A stretch of DNA of 64,000 bases from Crateriforma conspicua (GTDB lineage: Bacteria; Planctomycetota; Planctomycetia; Pirellulales; Pirellulaceae). A program made the position numbers and the translations under genes. Each line of letters begins with the position of its first letter. Within the stretch, counting starts at the first letter, position 1. The notes beneath the pieces are model-generated. The model was not told the origin of the DNA. It worked only from the letters and a program-made list of their open reading frames with translations, and searched no databases. Shown piece after piece: positions 63,601 to 64,000 of the stretch. The DNA lies in NCBI RefSeq assembly GCF_007752935.1, contig NZ_CP036319.1:4402001-4466000 (forward strand). Reading direction: 5' to 3'.

Positions 63601-64000
63601 AAGTCGGCGAGGACTTTCAAGTCTTCTGGGGCAGCGGATATGAACAGGCGCGAGCATTCGTCGAAATCGAACATCGCGGTAAGGTGCTGAAATCTTTCTG
63701 GACGCCCGCCGATCGAACCCAAGCATTGATCGAACAGAAAGTCGAACCCGGAATGCGTGGCGGGTTCACGATCCGCACCACGATGGTTCGCGAAAACCGT
63801 GCTTTCCTGCACAGCAACACGGTTTCGGTTCCCTGGTCGAACAAGAATTTGTCGATCCGATGGGAACACTTCGTCAGCAAGCTTTCACCGGCGGAAAAAC
63901 AAACGTGGACCGCCATCATCGAAGGCCCTGACGCCGAACGAGCGGCCGCCGAAATGGTGGCGACGCTATATGACGTATCGCTAGACGCGTACCAACCGCA
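60660..64000 (+). CDS. Alpha-2-macroglobulin family protein, 3' end outside window
   Basis: The frame is open from the ATG at 60660 to the window end, at least 1113 residues. A signal peptide (IAFASASLLSAFLLMASLG) lacks a lipobox. A helical N-terminal region at about 30-290 follows. The MG2 domain starts near 585 with FFTDRSLYRPGQTIRFKGI, and MG3/4-like sandwiches include QANINVEEYKRPKFQVELEP. A later block with FWGSGYEQARAFVEIEHRGK and NLSIRWEHF leads to WTAIIEGPDAERAAAEMVA at the edge. In this family the protein traps proteases in the periplasm. The thioester region is not in the window. AAGGATG marks the start. Confidence 0.88.
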   Translation, partial: MTAVSIRRIAFASASLLSAFLLMASLGMTQDEPSDPQSQWQAVQQAINQGRPKTAIEKLDPIVRRAAENKQYDEWIKAVTQRIVLQGMIQGNKPEEKITRMQTQIDQAPDEVRPILQAIVANWYWHYFQQNRWRFMQRTETETAPSEDFTEWSLPRILREIDRQFDLAFEDTETLKAAKVEQYEQLLDNHDRGANFRPTLYDVLAHNALSFYSSGTQAGNQIEDAFVLSADDPIFDTTERFLAWTPDTSDEDSLLLRSIQLYQDLLRFHADDESPDARLDADLGRLSFGNNHAQGDDKTQRYQSALERFIEDHRGETVTSRAIHELAQIHFNENDRVTAHRLCIDALEDYPDSIGANRCFNLLEQIRSKSLHIEAERVWADPVPPIHVRYQNITKVHFKLVEFDFDAFVNSDRYRPMQMDDDFRDALLSMPAVSTWEADLTDHGDFRQHSHSVKVPDGITPGSYYLLASQSADFAKSDNQLSIAEVWVSDLALVIRNDNRTGRLSGFVLNAKSGEPIRGASVRSWMREPRTNRFRPLRTVRSDANGLFQINAADRNSVMLLASHDGNRLSSHNYFNTRRVEPNHRTNESTQFFTDRSLYRPGQTIRFKGICLSVYQHQDQYKVLKNRSLSVTLSDPNGKEVETLKVRTNDYGSFSGSFTAPRDRLTGRMTLKVVDGPRGQANINVEEYKRPKFQVELEPLADQASLNQVVTATGKATAYTGAAINDAKVTWRVVRSVNYPVWWYWRCWWMPPQSSSQEIAHGTSMTDGSGRFEIEFTAKPDASVAKDSEPTFRYEIHADVTDTTGETRSDKRTISLGYTSLAASMTADDWLTADEPVSIRIRTTSLDGQPQAATGTVKIHRLVQPDQVTRQSLTRAPDPFSPPALFDEGETKSPDEIDPTNPNSWPLGDVVAETEFETNASGQTTFKASLDAGIYRAVLTSRDDRGNEISALHPMQVLDLDAKQLDIRLPEIYQAKSWSVEVGEDFQVFWGSGYEQARAFVEIEHRGKVLKSFWTPADRTQALIEQKVEPGMRGGFTIRTTMVRENRAFLHSNTVSVPWSNKNLSIRWEHFVSKLSPAEKQTWTAIIEGPDAERAAAEMVATLYDVSLDAYQP

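Noticed and set aside
1-64000. CRISPR array, rRNA operon, prophage or biosynthetic cluster
   Set aside because: No regularly spaced repeats, rRNA sequence, phage structural genes or multi-enzyme clusters were seen; the single FabH gene sits with housekeeping genes.

Overview
The window is GC-rich bacterial chromosome, and its gene content points to a planctomycete of the Pirellulaceae type (Rhodopirellula or Rubripirellula relatives). The pointers are the paired PSCyt1/DUF1549/DUF1553 and DUF1501 genes, many secreted beta-propeller, beta-helix and FG-GAP proteins, a DUF2760 gene, a kinase resembling the methanofuran enzyme MfnE, a very large DUF4175-like coiled-coil protein beside a squalene-cyclase-fold protein, and frequent GTG starts. 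This assignment is inference from gene families; there is no rRNA here to confirm it.

Layout. 1-5.0 kb: a truncated FG-GAP protein, ilvC and ilvN (branched-chain amino acids), scpA (chromosome segregation) and an alaC-like aminotransferase. 5.0-13.5 kb: a tandem-duplicated secreted parvulin-type PPIase with its own terminator, lipoproteins, a CxxCxxCC protein, an HU-family gene with a good sigma70-type promoter, an S41 C-terminal processing peptidase, an NHL-repeat lipoprotein and a free-standing WYL-like protein. 13.5-22.3 kb: the DUF1501 / PSD1 pair, then cysD and a cysN-cysC fusion (sulfate activation), then rsmG. 22.3-28 kb: GGCT, a WYL regulator, a membrane protein whose 3' end overlaps an M48 peptidase gene on the other strand, and a secreted lectin-like protein. 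28-38 kb: dcd, the 1906-residue coiled-coil protein, the cyclase-fold protein and a parallel beta-helix protein. 38-45.5 kb: a PhoR/PhoB-like two-component pair, a metallophosphatase, YqgE, a FabH-type synthase, tRNA-Gly(GCC) and trigger factor. 45.5-53 kb: accessory secreted proteins and a REP-associated tyrosine transposase (RAYT). A 20-bp repeat present in two inverted copies lies immediately outside two stop codons here and encloses the RAYT and its neighbour. 53-64 kb: the MfnE-like kinase, a lipoprotein MsrB, an MFS exporter, DUF2760, a STAS protein with an orphan cytosolic histidine kinase, and the 5' part of an alpha-2-macroglobulin gene that runs off the window.

Most genes are core metabolism or typical planctomycete exported proteins. 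I see no CRISPR array, prophage, defence island or biosynthetic cluster. The clearest candidates for something little described are the RAYT with its inverted repeats, the MfnE-like kinase gene, the free-standing WYL-like protein, and several short direct repeats in otherwise empty intergenic regions.
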